Assembly: GCA_029260575.1 (NCBI GenBank)
Contig: JAJDDB010000009.1
Location: forward strand, 124,001 to 188,000
DNA: 64,000 bases
Source of the DNA: Phycisphaerales bacterium
GTDB lineage: Bacteria; Planctomycetota; Phycisphaerae; Phycisphaerales; SM1A02
Reading direction: 5' to 3'
Of the stretch, positions 16,885-26,171 are shown one piece after another. Under the pieces are notes generated by a model, which ran no database searches, was not told the origin of the DNA, and worked only from the letters and a program-made list of their open reading frames with translations. The position numbers and the translations under genes are program-made. Numbering within the stretch: the first letter of the stretch is position 1; every line of letters begins with the position of its first letter.

Positions 16885-17685
16885 TTAATGTAACACGACA
16901 AAGCCGGCATCCTGAAAGATTGGCTTGGCTTCGTCGCTTCGCAGGTATTTCAGGAACCGCGGTGCGTCCAAAGAGCTGTTCGTTGTCGATGCGACCGGAT
17001 ACACAATCGGATCATGAAATTCCGAAGCAATAGGGCTCACCACGGTTACGCCCGACGACGAACTGGCGTCTGTTGCATAGACAATCCCGGCATCGACAGC
17101 ACCGCGTGCAACAAAGCCCACTGCCGCCCGCGCGTCCATTGCTGCGACAATACGCGGCTGGAGTTGCTCCCACCAACCGAATTTCTGTAGGGCCTGCTTG
17201 GCGTATCGTCCCGCCGGGACATGTTCCGGATCGCCCAGGGCAACACGTCCTTTCACGACTTCCGCAAGATTTTCGCCCTGCCTGATGTCGAGTGTAAACG
17301 ACCGATCAGCGGGCGCGATGATCACCAAAGTGTTTCCGAGCAGGTCGTATCGTGTTGCAGCGTAGATAGCGCCGATGTCTTGTAGCTCATTCATCCACAG
17401 CACGTTTGCGGACAGGAACACATCGGCTGGTGCGCCATTTTGAATCTGTCGCGCCAGCGTGGAAGAGGAGGCAAAGTTGCACACCACCTTGATGCCTGTC
17501 TCGGCCGTAAATTGCTCAGCAATCGCGGTGATGACATCGGTGGTGCTCGCAGCAGCATACACATGAATGCCGCGGTGCTCTTCCGGCGAATTCTCTGTCG
17601 CAGCGGTACAACCAGCCACATTGAGCACCAAGCTGAGTGCCGGCAGCAAAATTCCGATTCTGTGAAGCCGGGCTGCAGACGCCAT
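16885..17685 (-). CDS. modA: Molybdate-binding lipoprotein
   Basis: A 266-residue substrate-binding protein for molybdate or tungstate. The signal peptide ends in NVAGC, a lipobox, so the mature protein is membrane-anchored, which is unusual for Gram-negative ModA but common elsewhere. Family motifs include IHVYAAASTTDVI at the start of the mature protein, FASSSTLARQIQNGAPADVFLSAN (binding-site serines) and AAVGFVARGAVDAGIVYATDA. It is the first gene of modABC. No ModE site or molybdenum riboswitch is evident in the 220 bases upstream, although I cannot exclude a weak site. Confidence 0.92.
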   Translation of the reverse strand: MASAARLHRIGILLPALSLVLNVAGCTAATENSPEEHRGIHVYAAASTTDVITAIAEQFTAETGIKVVCNFASSSTLARQIQNGAPADVFLSANVLWMNELQDIGAIYAATRYDLLGNTLVIIAPADRSFTLDIRQGENLAEVVKGRVALGDPEHVPAGRYAKQALQKFGWWEQLQPRIVAAMDARAAVGFVARGAVDAGIVYATDASSSSGVTVVSPIASEFHDPIVYPVASTTNSSLDAPRFLKYLRSDEAKPIFQDAGFVVLH

Positions 17686-17932
17686 GATGCCTTGCCCCTC
17701 GTTCCTGCGGTGATCCGTTCAACGATCAAACCAGAGTGTACAGCGACCCGTATCCCAACAGTCGAGGTGGTCCGCTCTCAAATCGCACAGGTCAGGAAGA
17801 TGCCTCACAGCGAATTGCCAAAACCGGGTTCCCGCTTCGATACGCTGGCCAAAGCGATCAACAGGGCGTACTACTGTTGACCGGTGCAATTCCACGCGAC
17901 TTTCCGTGATGAAGCGCTATGATCGTCGCTCT

Positions 17933-19804
17933 ATGCTCCATCCAGCCGACCCCAACCTGCGAAACGTCGCCATTATCGCCCATGTTGATCATGGCAAGAC
18001 CACTCTCGTTGATGCACTGCTCAAGCGCTGCGGTTCGCTTGCGACGACCGGCGAAGCTGTCGATTGTGTGCTCGACTCCAACCCGCTGGAGCGCGAGCGC
18101 GGCATAACGATTCTATCGAAGAATTGTGCGGTCAATTATAGACCGGCAGAAGGCGAACATGTCGGCGAGACGTTTCGAATCAATCTCATCGACACGCCCG
18201 GCCACGCTGACTTCGGCGGCGAAGTCGAGCGTGTGCTCAAAATGGCTGACGGCGCGCTGTTGCTGGTCGATGCCTTCGAAGGCCCGATGCCACAGACGCG
18301 CTTCGTCGTTGGCAAGGCTCTTGAACTAGATATGCCGATCATTCTCGTCGTCAACAAGTGCGATCGTCCGAACGCCCGGCCGGAGGAAGTCATTGATGAA
18401 GTGTTCGATTTGCTCGTCGCGCTTGACGCAAGTGATGATCGACTCGACTTCCCGGTGATCTACGCTTCGGGGCGCGACGGTTGGGCTTCGGATGATTACA
18501 AGCAGCCCGGTAACAATATCACGCCGATGCTAGACGCCATCTGCAAGCATGTGCCCGCGCCGGTCGGGTACGCAGATGTACCACTGCAACTTCTGATCAC
18601 GAGCCTCGATTACTCGGAGTACACCGGCAGAATTGCGATCGGCAGAGTCTTTGCCGGGGCCATCAGCTCCGGGCAGGCGGTTGCGATCTGCCAAGCTGAC
18701 GGAACACATCGGCGGGCGCGGGCGCTGAAGGTGTATCGATTTGAAGATCTCGGCCGCGTTCCTGCGGACATTATTTCCGTCGGCGACCTGTGCGCAGTCG
18801 AAGGGCTTGGCGAATTCGAAATCGGCGACACAATTGCGTGTCCCGATGAACCGAATCCGATCGCACGAGTCGCAATTGACGAACCCACGCTGCACATGGT
18901 GTTTCGCATAAACGATTCACCGTTCGCCGGCCGAGAGGGCAAGTTTGTCACATCGCGTCAGCTTGCAGAGCGCCTCGAACGGGAACTCAAGACGAATCTC
19001 GCACTGCGCGTGGAGTCAGGCGCGACTGCCGATGAATTCCGCGTGTCCGGCCGCGGGTTGCTGCACCTGGGCATCCTACTGGAGAATATGCGCCGCGAGG
19101 GGTACGAACTTTCCGTCGGCAGGCCGCAGGTCATCGAACGTGTGATTGACGGCACCAAATGTGAACCCATCGAACTGCTTACCGTGGATGTCAATGAACC
19201 GAACGTCGGGCCGGCGCTGGAGTTGCTCGGTTCTCGCGGTGGGGAAATTCGTTCGCTTGATCAGCGTGCAGATCGCATCCACATTGAATGTGAGATTCCC
19301 TCACGCGGGTTGATCGGGTTGCGCAATCGAATGTTGACTGCCACTGGCGGCGAAGCGGTGATGTACCATAGTTTTCAGCGGTACGCGCCGTTGCGCGCGG
19401 GCGAACACGGCAGAGCAAACGGCGTCATGATTGCTTCGGAAACCGGGCAGGCAACTACGTATTCGCTTCTGAATCTCTCTGAGCGTGGTGTGATGTTTGT
19501 GCAGCCACAGGAGCAGATCTACGCAGGCCAGATCGTCGGCGAAAACGCACGTGACAATGATCTGACAGTCAATGTCGTCAAGGGCAAGGCCCACTCCAAC
19601 GTGCGTGAATCAAACAAGGAAGCGACGACCGTGCTCAAATCGCCTCGGCTGTATTCACTGGAAGCGGCGCTGGAGTACATCGAGGCTGAAGAACTGGTTG
19701 AGATTACGCCAGGGTCGATTCGTCTGCGCAAACGTCTGCTGAATGAAAACGAGCGCAAGCGTGCTGGCAGAGTTGAGAAGTCGCGGACTGCGTCGGTGTC
19801 GTAA
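17933..19804 (+). CDS. bipA: Translational GTPase BipA/TypA
   Basis: A ribosome-associated GTPase of about 623 residues involved in stress and low-temperature ribosome assembly. The G motifs are clear: AHVDHGKTTLVDALL (G1), ERERGITI (G2), DTPGHADFGGEV (G3), VVNKCDRP (G4) and YASGRDGWA (G5 region). The EF-G-like domains and the BipA-specific C-terminal part (NVVKGKAHSNVRES) follow. The frame begins at GTG 17906; I place the start at ATG 17933, near where the homologous region begins and nine bases after TATGAT (17918-17923). ATG 17909 is an alternative. It stands alone, divergent from modA. Confidence 0.94.
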   Translation: MLHPADPNLRNVAIIAHVDHGKTTLVDALLKRCGSLATTGEAVDCVLDSNPLERERGITILSKNCAVNYRPAEGEHVGETFRINLIDTPGHADFGGEVERVLKMADGALLLVDAFEGPMPQTRFVVGKALELDMPIILVVNKCDRPNARPEEVIDEVFDLLVALDASDDRLDFPVIYASGRDGWASDDYKQPGNNITPMLDAICKHVPAPVGYADVPLQLLITSLDYSEYTGRIAIGRVFAGAISSGQAVAICQADGTHRRARALKVYRFEDLGRVPADIISVGDLCAVEGLGEFEIGDTIACPDEPNPIARVAIDEPTLHMVFRINDSPFAGREGKFVTSRQLAERLERELKTNLALRVESGATADEFRVSGRGLLHLGILLENMRREGYELSVGRPQVIERVIDGTKCEPIELLTVDVNEPNVGPALELLGSRGGEIRSLDQRADRIHIECEIPSRGLIGLRNRMLTATGGEAVMYHSFQRYAPLRAGEHGRANGVMIASETGQATTYSLLNLSERGVMFVQPQEQIYAGQIVGENARDNDLTVNVVKGKAHSNVRESNKEATTVLKSPRLYSLEAALEYIEAEELVEITPGSIRLRKRLLNENERKRAGRVEKSRTASVS

Positions 19805-19983
19805 CCGAATCTGCCGATCACCTTGGTTGTTGCAGCGATACGTCTCAAACTGCAAGACATGCCAAGAAGTGCGATGCACAGCATTCGGGCTGTGAAAAGG
19901 GTGATCTCAGGCAAACCTCAGGCGAATCAACGCCACAAATGTTATCGACACAGGTATGTTCCGCCATAGACAGGAGCACCGCA

Positions 19984-21417
19984 ATGACATTTGAATTCTC
20001 GACTCGTCGCGCATTTCTCGAAACCTCAATAGGCACCGCAGCAGTGGTTCTCGCCGCCCCGATGTGCGCCTGGGCGGGTCAACTCTCGGATGTTGATACC
20101 GCTCGATTTCTGAATGCAGTACGCAATGGCGATCTCAAGGCTGTGCAGGCAATGCTCGACGCGGCACCCGCTTTGATAGGTGCCGTTGATGCTGAGAAAC
20201 GAACCGCCTTTGCGCTTGCAATCCTGCACAAACATCCACCGATCGCTGCGATAATGCGCGAGCGCGGCTACGAGCCGGATCTGCATGAGGCAGCTCTGGC
20301 GCTTGATTGGGATTTGTTCAACGAATTCGCAGCAACAGGCGAAGCATCAGTCAACGCGCCGCACCCGCTCGGCGGCACAGCGATGTACTGCGCAGCCCTC
20401 GGCGGCGCGGGTTCAGACATCTGGCGCGTCTACAGCAAATGCGGCGATCCTAATGTGCAGCCGGCTGGCGGACACGGCTCGCCGGTGCGCATCGCTCTGG
20501 AATTTCACGATCTGACAACTGCGGAATTGACTGCAGCCACGCTGCTTGGCAATGGGGCAGATCCGAATCCGGCAGAATCGGATCGCAAATCGCCGCTGCA
20601 CATCTCAGCATCGCGCGGCAGCACCGAAATAGTCGAAATACTGATACGCAAAGGGGCGGATATTGATGCCCGCGACACTGACAACGCCAGGCCAATTGAT
20701 CTTGCCGATCGCAACAGCCACAAAGCTGTCGTAGAAATGTTGCGACAACATGATCGCATACCGCGCGATTGTGCATCAAGCCGCAGAACCTTTGATGCGC
20801 ATGGCAAAGCGTACACACCGCCTGCGTTCCAGGACATCCCGTTGCCTGATCGCAGTAATGTCGTCGGTAATTCGCACGGCGACATCGATGCGGTGCGCAA
20901 CGCATTGAAACAAGATGTTCGTCTTGCGCATGCTGTTGCCACCACTACCGAAGGCGCTGTTGAAGCTGGTGCACATATGGGTCGCATGGATATTGTTGAT
21001 CTTTTGTTGGAACACGGTGCGCCGTATTCATTGCCGACGGCGGTTATGCGGAATGACATTCCGCGCGTCAAGGCGCTGCTCAAGCAGGATCCGAAGCGCA
21101 TCACCGAGCGCGGCGCACACGATTTTGCACTGCTTTGGTACCCGGTCATCGGCGGGGGTTCAATCGAGATGATGGAGTTGCTGCTGAATGCTGGCGCGCA
21201 GATCGAATTTCAGCATCATCTCGGAACGACAGCACTTCACTTTGCAATCATGCGACGTCAAACGGATATGGTGCGATTTCTGATCGAGCGCGGTGCCAAT
21301 GTGAACAGGCCCGGCAGGAAATTTGGCGGTGCACGCCTCACGCCCCTTGAAATGGCTCGCGATGGCGGCGATGAAAAGATCATCCGTGTGCTGGAAGAGC
21401 ATGGCGCGCGGGGTTGA
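19984..21417 (+). CDS. Tat-exported ankyrin-repeat protein
   Basis: A 477-residue protein. The start is ATG 19984, with AGGAG about eight bases upstream; an in-frame ATG at 19939 lacks this site. The N-terminus reads STRRAFLETSIGTAAVVLAA then MCAWA, a twin-arginine signal with a likely cleavage after AWA. The remainder is ankyrin repeats, for example SPLHISASRGSTEIVEILI near 198-216 and TALHFAIMRRQTDMVRFLI near 417-435, interrupted by a less regular middle. No enzyme domain is seen. Tat export implies folding before export. The downstream membrane regulator begins 10 bases later, so the pair is probably one operon. Confidence 0.8.
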   Translation: MTFEFSTRRAFLETSIGTAAVVLAAPMCAWAGQLSDVDTARFLNAVRNGDLKAVQAMLDAAPALIGAVDAEKRTAFALAILHKHPPIAAIMRERGYEPDLHEAALALDWDLFNEFAATGEASVNAPHPLGGTAMYCAALGGAGSDIWRVYSKCGDPNVQPAGGHGSPVRIALEFHDLTTAELTAATLLGNGADPNPAESDRKSPLHISASRGSTEIVEILIRKGADIDARDTDNARPIDLADRNSHKAVVEMLRQHDRIPRDCASSRRTFDAHGKAYTPPAFQDIPLPDRSNVVGNSHGDIDAVRNALKQDVRLAHAVATTTEGAVEAGAHMGRMDIVDLLLEHGAPYSLPTAVMRNDIPRVKALLKQDPKRITERGAHDFALLWYPVIGGGSIEMMELLLNAGAQIEFQHHLGTTALHFAIMRRQTDMVRFLIERGANVNRPGRKFGGARLTPLEMARDGGDEKIIRVLEEHGARG

Positions 21418-21427
21418 GGGATATCAT

Positions 21428-22303
21428 GTGTCAATGGTTGATGCATTCGCTTCGAACTCCGGGCGACGGTACAGAATCGGTGCTGTACTGTTCAACGCTG
21501 AGACCGGCGAGGTGGTCAACGCACAGCCGGATGCAGAGCCACTGACAGCCCGCCTTGCGCCCAAGCCGACACAATTGCTTTGCATGCTCATCGATTGTAA
21601 TGGTGCATTGCTTACGACGGAGGCCATTCGTGATGCACTGTGGCCGGACGTGCAGGTTGAATTTGACCAGGGGATGCACTATTGCATGCGGCAGGTGCGC
21701 GCAGCGCTCGGCGACAGTGCATCGTCACCACAATATATCGAGACGCTTCCGCGCCGCGGTTATCGATTGTTGGTTCCAGCTGAGTTGCTGGTCACAAAGC
21801 CTGCCGAAGCATCGCCAACAGATCACCGATCAAGAAAGCAATTCGTCGCCACGGTGGCTGTCGCAGCATTAATCGTTGTTGCGCTGATCAGCGCTGCCAT
21901 CGCCCAGCGCAAGGATCAGCAATCGATCCGACTGGCGATCATGCCTTTCGATCCGCCGGAAGGATCATCTCTCGTTGCAGTGGCAGACATACCCACGCAC
22001 CTGCTTGCAGAATTCGGCGACGATTCGGCGTTTGCCGTCATCGGCCCTTCCACCACCAGCCAATACATGGCAAGTACATCGCCGCTTACCGATGCCGCAA
22101 GCGAACTGCTGGTGTCGTTCATTATCAACGGCCGCTTTCTTGTTCATGAAGATCAGGACAAGGTGCTTGTCGAATTGATCCGCACCTCCGATGGCGCGCA
22201 CGTCTGGGTACGGTTCTACGATGACTCGATGACTGCTGATCGGATTGCTGCGGAAGTCGCTGAATCTGTGCGTGTGCATCTCACGAGCACAGCCGAGCAA
22301 TAG
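21428..22303 (+). CDS. Membrane-bound winged-helix regulator (ToxR/CadC-type) with TolB-N-like outer domain
   Basis: A 291-residue protein in three parts. Residues about 12-118 are an OmpR-type winged-helix DNA-binding domain; TQLLCMLIDCNGALLTTEAI, LWPDVQV and QYIETLPRRGYRLLVPAEL are typical. Residues about 137-162 (VATVAVAALIVVALISAAIA) are one membrane helix. The outer part resembles the TolB N-terminal-like domain found after such helices (IRLAIMPFDPP, ELLVSFIINGRFLV, GAHVWVRFYDD), but lacks the TPR repeats that often follow. The start is GTG 21428, eight bases after GAGGG, which overlaps the upstream stop; ATG 21434 is spaced too far. The natural reading is a one-component sensor-regulator working with the exported ankyrin protein. 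Confidence 0.8.
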   Translation: MSMVDAFASNSGRRYRIGAVLFNAETGEVVNAQPDAEPLTARLAPKPTQLLCMLIDCNGALLTTEAIRDALWPDVQVEFDQGMHYCMRQVRAALGDSASSPQYIETLPRRGYRLLVPAELLVTKPAEASPTDHRSRKQFVATVAVAALIVVALISAAIAQRKDQQSIRLAIMPFDPPEGSSLVAVADIPTHLLAEFGDDSAFAVIGPSTTSQYMASTSPLTDAASELLVSFIINGRFLVHEDQDKVLVELIRTSDGAHVWVRFYDDSMTADRIAAEVAESVRVHLTSTAEQ

Positions 22304-22400
22304 CATGAGGGGATCGATCGTTTCGGGCCTTCTGTGTGTTGATGCCGAAACGGTCGGCACTGATATGGATACGACTCTCGATTCTGCCGAATGAAGTGCG

Positions 22401-22406
22401 TACAAT
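22401..22406 (+). promoter_or_regulatory. Candidate -10 box of the tmRNA gene
   Basis: TACAAT, preceded by GCG, about 48 bases before the mature tmRNA 5' end. This is compatible with a short 5' leader removed by RNase P. A TTGACA at 22445 is too close to the RNA to be its -35 box. Confidence 0.35.
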
Positions 22407-22453
22407 TACGTCTGTGGCGGGCAGTGTCTCGTCGCAAGAATTCTTTGACAATT

Positions 22454-22801
22454 GGGGCCGAACTGGATTCGACCGGACAGGGAAGGTTTGTTGTGGCGTG
22501 TCGTGGAGCATCCTTGCCACGTAAAAAGGATGCACATTTTATAACTGCCAACTCGCAGTATGCACTCGCGGCTTAACTAAGTCGTGCGGTCGTCGGCTGA
22601 CGCTCGATGGGCCGGCGACCGAAAACATCGAGCTGGCTTCAATGGGCTGACAGGCCCCTGCGAAGCGAGACTTCAGTCTGTCATGGCTGACTGAAACGTT
22701 GTCGCATGCGGTTCACGATGCCGAGATTAAAGTTGCGACTACACACGTAGAGGCGGCTTGCTGACTGCTCCGGCACGGGGGTTCGATTCCCCCCGGCTCC
22801 A
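22454..22801 (+). ncRNA. ssrA: Transfer-messenger RNA
   Basis: tmRNA rescues stalled ribosomes and tags their products. The 5' end GGGGCCG (22454-22460) pairs with CGGCTCC (22794-22800), and the T-arm GGGGGTTCGATTCCCCCC is intact. CTGGATTCGAC near the 5' end is the conserved tmRNA D-loop region. A pseudoknot is visible: GTGGC with GCCAC, and GCATCC with GGATGC. The tag frame is read from GCC 22547 to TAA 22576 and gives ANSQYALAA, with the usual ALAA degradation end. The 3' end is followed by CT rather than CCA, so CCA must be added after transcription. It is the one-piece form, about 348 bases. Confidence 0.96.
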
Positions 22802-23109
22802 CTTTCCAGAGACATTACGACTGGACGCGACACGGCTGGTCAGTCGGGCTTGTGGTGGGAGGGAGGTCTGCCTGATGTGTGTCTCTCGCAGGCGATGCGA
22901 AAAGGAAAAAAGGCCGTCCCTGGCCGATCCCCGATGCGTCCGTTCATCGGTCCTGCGATATGCTGCGCCGCGGTCAAGGCGACACTGCGAGTGCATCTTC
23001 GGCACTGCACGAGATATTGACTGAATGCGCATCGCACAATGCAGCCGCAACGTCCGAGAACGTGACGTAATCGTGCGGAAGACGGCTCAGAACCAGCAGT
23101 TTCTGCGCT
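22802..23109. other. Non-coding stretch after tmRNA
   Basis: About 308 bases between the tmRNA gene and the stop of the flippase-like gene. No supportable open frame. A weak GGCC/GGCC hairpin at 22912-22925, followed on the minus strand by a T-run (A's at 22906-22911), could end transcription coming from the right. No terminator for the tmRNA itself is obvious. Confidence 0.35.
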
Positions 23110-24096
23110 TTACTGATCTTCCGAAGCATCTGATGCGTTTGGAGCATGTCGCCAGCGGTGGCGATACCAAAGCAGGGCCAGCGCCCCGAGTGGAATGAAC
23201 ACAAGCGCTTCGCCGGCAGATTCAACCAATGCGAGTTGGGCCATCTGGCCTTCGAGTTGATCAGCAGACAGCCCGGCGGCAAGTCGTTCGGCTACGAGAG
23301 CTACTCCTGCCTCTCGAAAACCGAAACGCCCCAGCGGATTCAGCGTCAGTGCGAGCGTCGCCAGGGCAAGCAGAACAATGTCAGAAGCCGAGAGTTGCAG
23401 TTGCATGATGGCAACAGCGCAGGCCATCCTGCCGGCGAACGCAGCAATATCTACCATGCGCAGCCCGACTGCACCCCAAAGTGCAGTTGGATGGGCGAGC
23501 ATCTGATGCATGCCGCGCCCGTAGCGCACGAAGATGGACTGACTCATGAGCGCCTGCACGAACAATCCGCCAAGAACGAGTTGGCCGACCAACATTGCAC
23601 CCCAGATCCAGTCGAAGCTCGGCCGCAGAACAGTGGATACAACCGCTGCGCCTAGGCACAATCCCATAGTGGCGAGCACCGCAGCAAACCATCCGCCCAG
23701 GCGAACCACCGGCATGCGATCGACGCGAATGTGGTAGGCGATACGGGTGATCAGACCAAGTCGGATCGGCGCGTAGTTGAGAATACTGGTAGTGAGGTTG
23801 ACCAGCTGCAGGTCAGTCCAGCGCAGTGGCTGCACCGGACGAATCGTAATCCAGAAGATTGTTCCGTTGACGAGGAGGCTGATGACACTGCAACCGAGCA
23901 GGGCAGCAACCAGAAGCGGATTCGCATCGGCTATGCGCGACCAGTCACCGCCTTTGATGGCGTTGTTGATGCACCACCCGAGCAGCGCGACGCCGATGGC
24001 AAACCCAAGCAGTTGCGTGATGATGCGGCGCGGTGACCACAATGACGTCGAGGTCTGCTCAACTGCGGTCGTGTTTTTTCGAGAAGTGTCAGTCAC
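23110..24096 (-). CDS. Lysylphosphatidylglycerol synthase transmembrane-like (flippase-like) protein
   Basis: A 328-residue integral membrane protein with about eight hydrophobic segments, resembling the YbhN/AglD-type UPF0104 family. Family-like features are the polar pocket motif LNYAPIRLGLITRIAYH (about residues 105-121) and LNPLGRFGFREAGVALVAERLA (about 255-276), the latter close to the PGGlGvrEa motif of this group. Such proteins are associated with lipid-linked sugars or lipid flipping. It lies 35 bases after a GT2 dolichol-phosphate-mannose-synthase-like gene, so the two probably form a pair handling a polyprenyl-linked sugar. The start is GTG 24096. Confidence 0.78.
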   Translation of the reverse strand: MTDTSRKNTTAVEQTSTSLWSPRRIITQLLGFAIGVALLGWCINNAIKGGDWSRIADANPLLVAALLGCSVISLLVNGTIFWITIRPVQPLRWTDLQLVNLTTSILNYAPIRLGLITRIAYHIRVDRMPVVRLGGWFAAVLATMGLCLGAAVVSTVLRPSFDWIWGAMLVGQLVLGGLFVQALMSQSIFVRYGRGMHQMLAHPTALWGAVGLRMVDIAAFAGRMACAVAIMQLQLSASDIVLLALATLALTLNPLGRFGFREAGVALVAERLAAGLSADQLEGQMAQLALVESAGEALVFIPLGALALLWYRHRWRHAPNASDASEDQ

Positions 24097-24131
24097 AAAG
24101 TCTCAACTGTGCTTTTCGTACTTGAATCTGG

Positions 24132-24887
24132 TTATCGTCGACAGCGCTCTTTGGCAATAACAATGAGTGCGCGCAGTCCATCGCGCCAGCCGATCTTCTT
24201 GCCGGACGTCTGACTGCGTGGATCATACGAGACGGGGACTTCCGTGACACGCACTCGAAGCCGCGCCAGAGACGCGACAATCTGAGGTTCAATGCCGAAG
24301 CGCGGCTCGTTCAACATCGGTCGAATCCGTCGCAGCAGCGCAACGGGAAACAGCTTGTAACAGCATTCCATATCAGAAATACGATATCCGGTCATGACGT
24401 TGCTGAGTTGTGTCAGGAATCTATTGACACACTCGTGAGTCCGCCGCTTCAGGGAATCAGATTTTCGATGTGTACCCCAGCGCGTACCGATGACCGCGTC
24501 AGCATCGCCGGCAATGATCGGCTGGAGCAAGGCAGCGAAATCTTCGGGGTCGTACTCAATGTCGGCATCTTGAATGATCACGACATCAGTATCGGGGACG
24601 TCCTGTGCAAGAATAATGTCAAAGCCAGACTGCAGTGCTGCACCCTTGCCGAGATTCTTTCCATGACGGTGTAATGAGATATCGTGCCCCGCCTGCGCGA
24701 GGCGGGTGATGAGCGATTGAGCTGCGTTAAAAGTTGCGGGTTCTGAATGATCATCAACAACAAGCAGATGGCGCGACCAACCAGTCGGAAGCTCGGTTGC
24801 AATCACGCGATCAAGGCATGGCTCAAGTGTCTCGCGTTCATTAAACACCGGGATGACAACGTGAAGTCTCGGCACGGTTTGTACCAC
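24132..24887 (-). CDS. Glycosyltransferase family 2 (polyprenyl-phosphate glycosyltransferase type)
   Basis: A 251-residue GT-A enzyme resembling dolichol-phosphate mannose synthases. It starts LHVVIPVFNERETLEPCLD, with VVDDHSEPAT (nucleotide-binding), the DXD-like IIQDADIEYDPEDF (about 103-116) and GTRWGTHRK (about 136-144), which is common in this group. No membrane segments follow the catalytic domain. The product is probably a polyprenyl-phosphate sugar, perhaps handled by the adjacent flippase-like membrane protein. The start is GTG 24887, with GTG 24875 as an alternative. Confidence 0.85.
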   Translation of the reverse strand: MVQTVPRLHVVIPVFNERETLEPCLDRVIATELPTGWSRHLLVVDDHSEPATFNAAQSLITRLAQAGHDISLHRHGKNLGKGAALQSGFDIILAQDVPDTDVVIIQDADIEYDPEDFAALLQPIIAGDADAVIGTRWGTHRKSDSLKRRTHECVNRFLTQLSNVMTGYRISDMECCYKLFPVALLRRIRPMLNEPRFGIEPQIVASLARLRVRVTEVPVSYDPRSQTSGKKIGWRDGLRALIVIAKERCRR

Positions 24888-24933
24888 CGTTATCGGCGAT
24901 CAGTTGGGGGCGTCAATCAGTGATGCACCAACG

Positions 24934-24961
24934 AAAAAACCGGCCAGCGTGCTGCCCGGTT
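24934..24961 (-). terminator. Intrinsic terminator after floA
   Basis: On the minus strand AACCGG-G-CAGC-AC-GCTG-G-CCGGTT is followed by a run of T. The stem has ten pairs with one mismatch and it lies 36 bases after the floA stop. Confidence 0.8.
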
Positions 24962-24996
24962 GTTGATGCACGTCTGATTCAACACATCATCGCAAC

Positions 24997-26037
24997 TCAG
25001 GAGATGTTGTTGCCGCCTGAATTTTTGTCATCGCCGGCGATTGAATCGCGCATTGCGGTGTCGGCAAGGATGTTTTTCATACGGTAGAAATCCATGATGC
25101 CGAGGTTGCCTTGGCGGAATGACTCGGCAATTGCTTTGGGTACTTCAGCTTCAGCGAGCACGACAAGGGCTCGGTTTTTCTGTACCTCAGCCTGGAATTC
25201 GGCTTCCTGGGCAACGGCCATGGCTCGACGTTTTTCGGCTTCAGCCTGGAATCGCTTCTTGTCCGCTTCAGCCTGATCGTTCTGAAGACCTGCACCGATG
25301 TTCTCACCGACGTCAACATCCGCAATGTCGATGGAGAGAATTTCGTAACTGGTGCCTGCATCAAGCCCGCGGGCGAGCACACTCTTGGAAATGTTGTCCG
25401 GGTTCTCGAGCACAGCCTTGTGCGATGCAGCGGAACCGATGGCCGAGACGATGCCTTCACCGACGCGGGCGATGACGGTTTCCTCGGTCGCGCCGCCAAC
25501 CAGCCGGGCGATGTTGGTGCGGACGGTAACGCGGGCCTTGGCCTTGAGTTGAATACCGTCCTTGGCGACAGCGTCAATCGTGTTCTTGCTGGCGGTAGGC
25601 GTGGGGCAATCAATGACCTTGGGATCGACGGACGTGCGCACAGCATCAACGATGTCGCGGCCGGCGAGGTCGATGGCCGTCGCCCGCTGCCAGTCGAGAT
25701 CAATGTTGGCCTTATCAGCAGCGATCATGGCGCGTACGACATTGGTGACCCGGCCGCCGGCAAGATAGTGCGCTTCCAGCCAATCAGCGGGAAAATCGAG
25801 TCCGGCTTTCTTGGCGCTGATTCGATTGATCACGATGATCTTGGGATCAACCTTTCGAAAACGCATCATGATGAGATCAAGCAGACGGATCGGTGCTCCG
25901 GAGACGACAGCCTGAAACCACAGCCCGATGATTCGACCGATCATCATGAGCACGACCAACGAGACCAGGCCGATCGGGATGAGAATGGCGAGCCACCAGG
26001 TAAGCGTGAGAGCGAATGTGAATGGTGCGTTGAGCAT
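24997..26037 (-). CDS. floA: Flotillin-like protein FloA
   Basis: A 346-residue membrane scaffold of bacterial lipid microdomains (UPF0365/YqfA type). The N-terminus has a hydrophobic hairpin at about residues 12-45. Then come the family strings [39 protein letters not shown] and [20 protein letters not shown]. The C-terminal half is Ala/Glu-rich coiled coil ([20 protein letters not shown]). ATG 26037 is chosen because AGAGGA precedes it by five bases; the frame extends to 26115. It lies just downstream of two NfeD genes on the same strand, a classical partnership in which NfeD-type proteins act with flotillins. Confidence 0.93.
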   Translation of the reverse strand: MLNAPFTFALTLTWWLAILIPIGLVSLVVLMMIGRIIGLWFQAVVSGAPIRLLDLIMMRFRKVDPKIIVINRISAKKAGLDFPADWLEAHYLAGGRVTNVVRAMIAADKANIDLDWQRATAIDLAGRDIVDAVRTSVDPKVIDCPTPTASKNTIDAVAKDGIQLKAKARVTVRTNIARLVGGATEETVIARVGEGIVSAIGSAASHKAVLENPDNISKSVLARGLDAGTSYEILSIDIADVDVGENIGAGLQNDQAEADKKRFQAEAEKRRAMAVAQEAEFQAEVQKNRALVVLAEAEVPKAIAESFRQGNLGIMDFYRMKNILADTAMRDSIAGDDKNSGGNNIS

Positions 26038-26171
26038 TGCGGTCCTCTTTATTGCAAAGGCGACGAAGTCCGCCAGATATCCCCGGCAGGGCATCATCCT
26101 ACCCCGCACAAGCAAGTGTGGACAGTCTCAGCGGACAGTTGCTGCGACGGCTCATCAGGAATCAGGCACAC

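Noticed and set aside
22445-22450. TTGACA just before the tmRNA gene, first read as a -35 box
   Set aside because: It lies only a few bases from the mature RNA 5' end, leaving no room for a -10 box.
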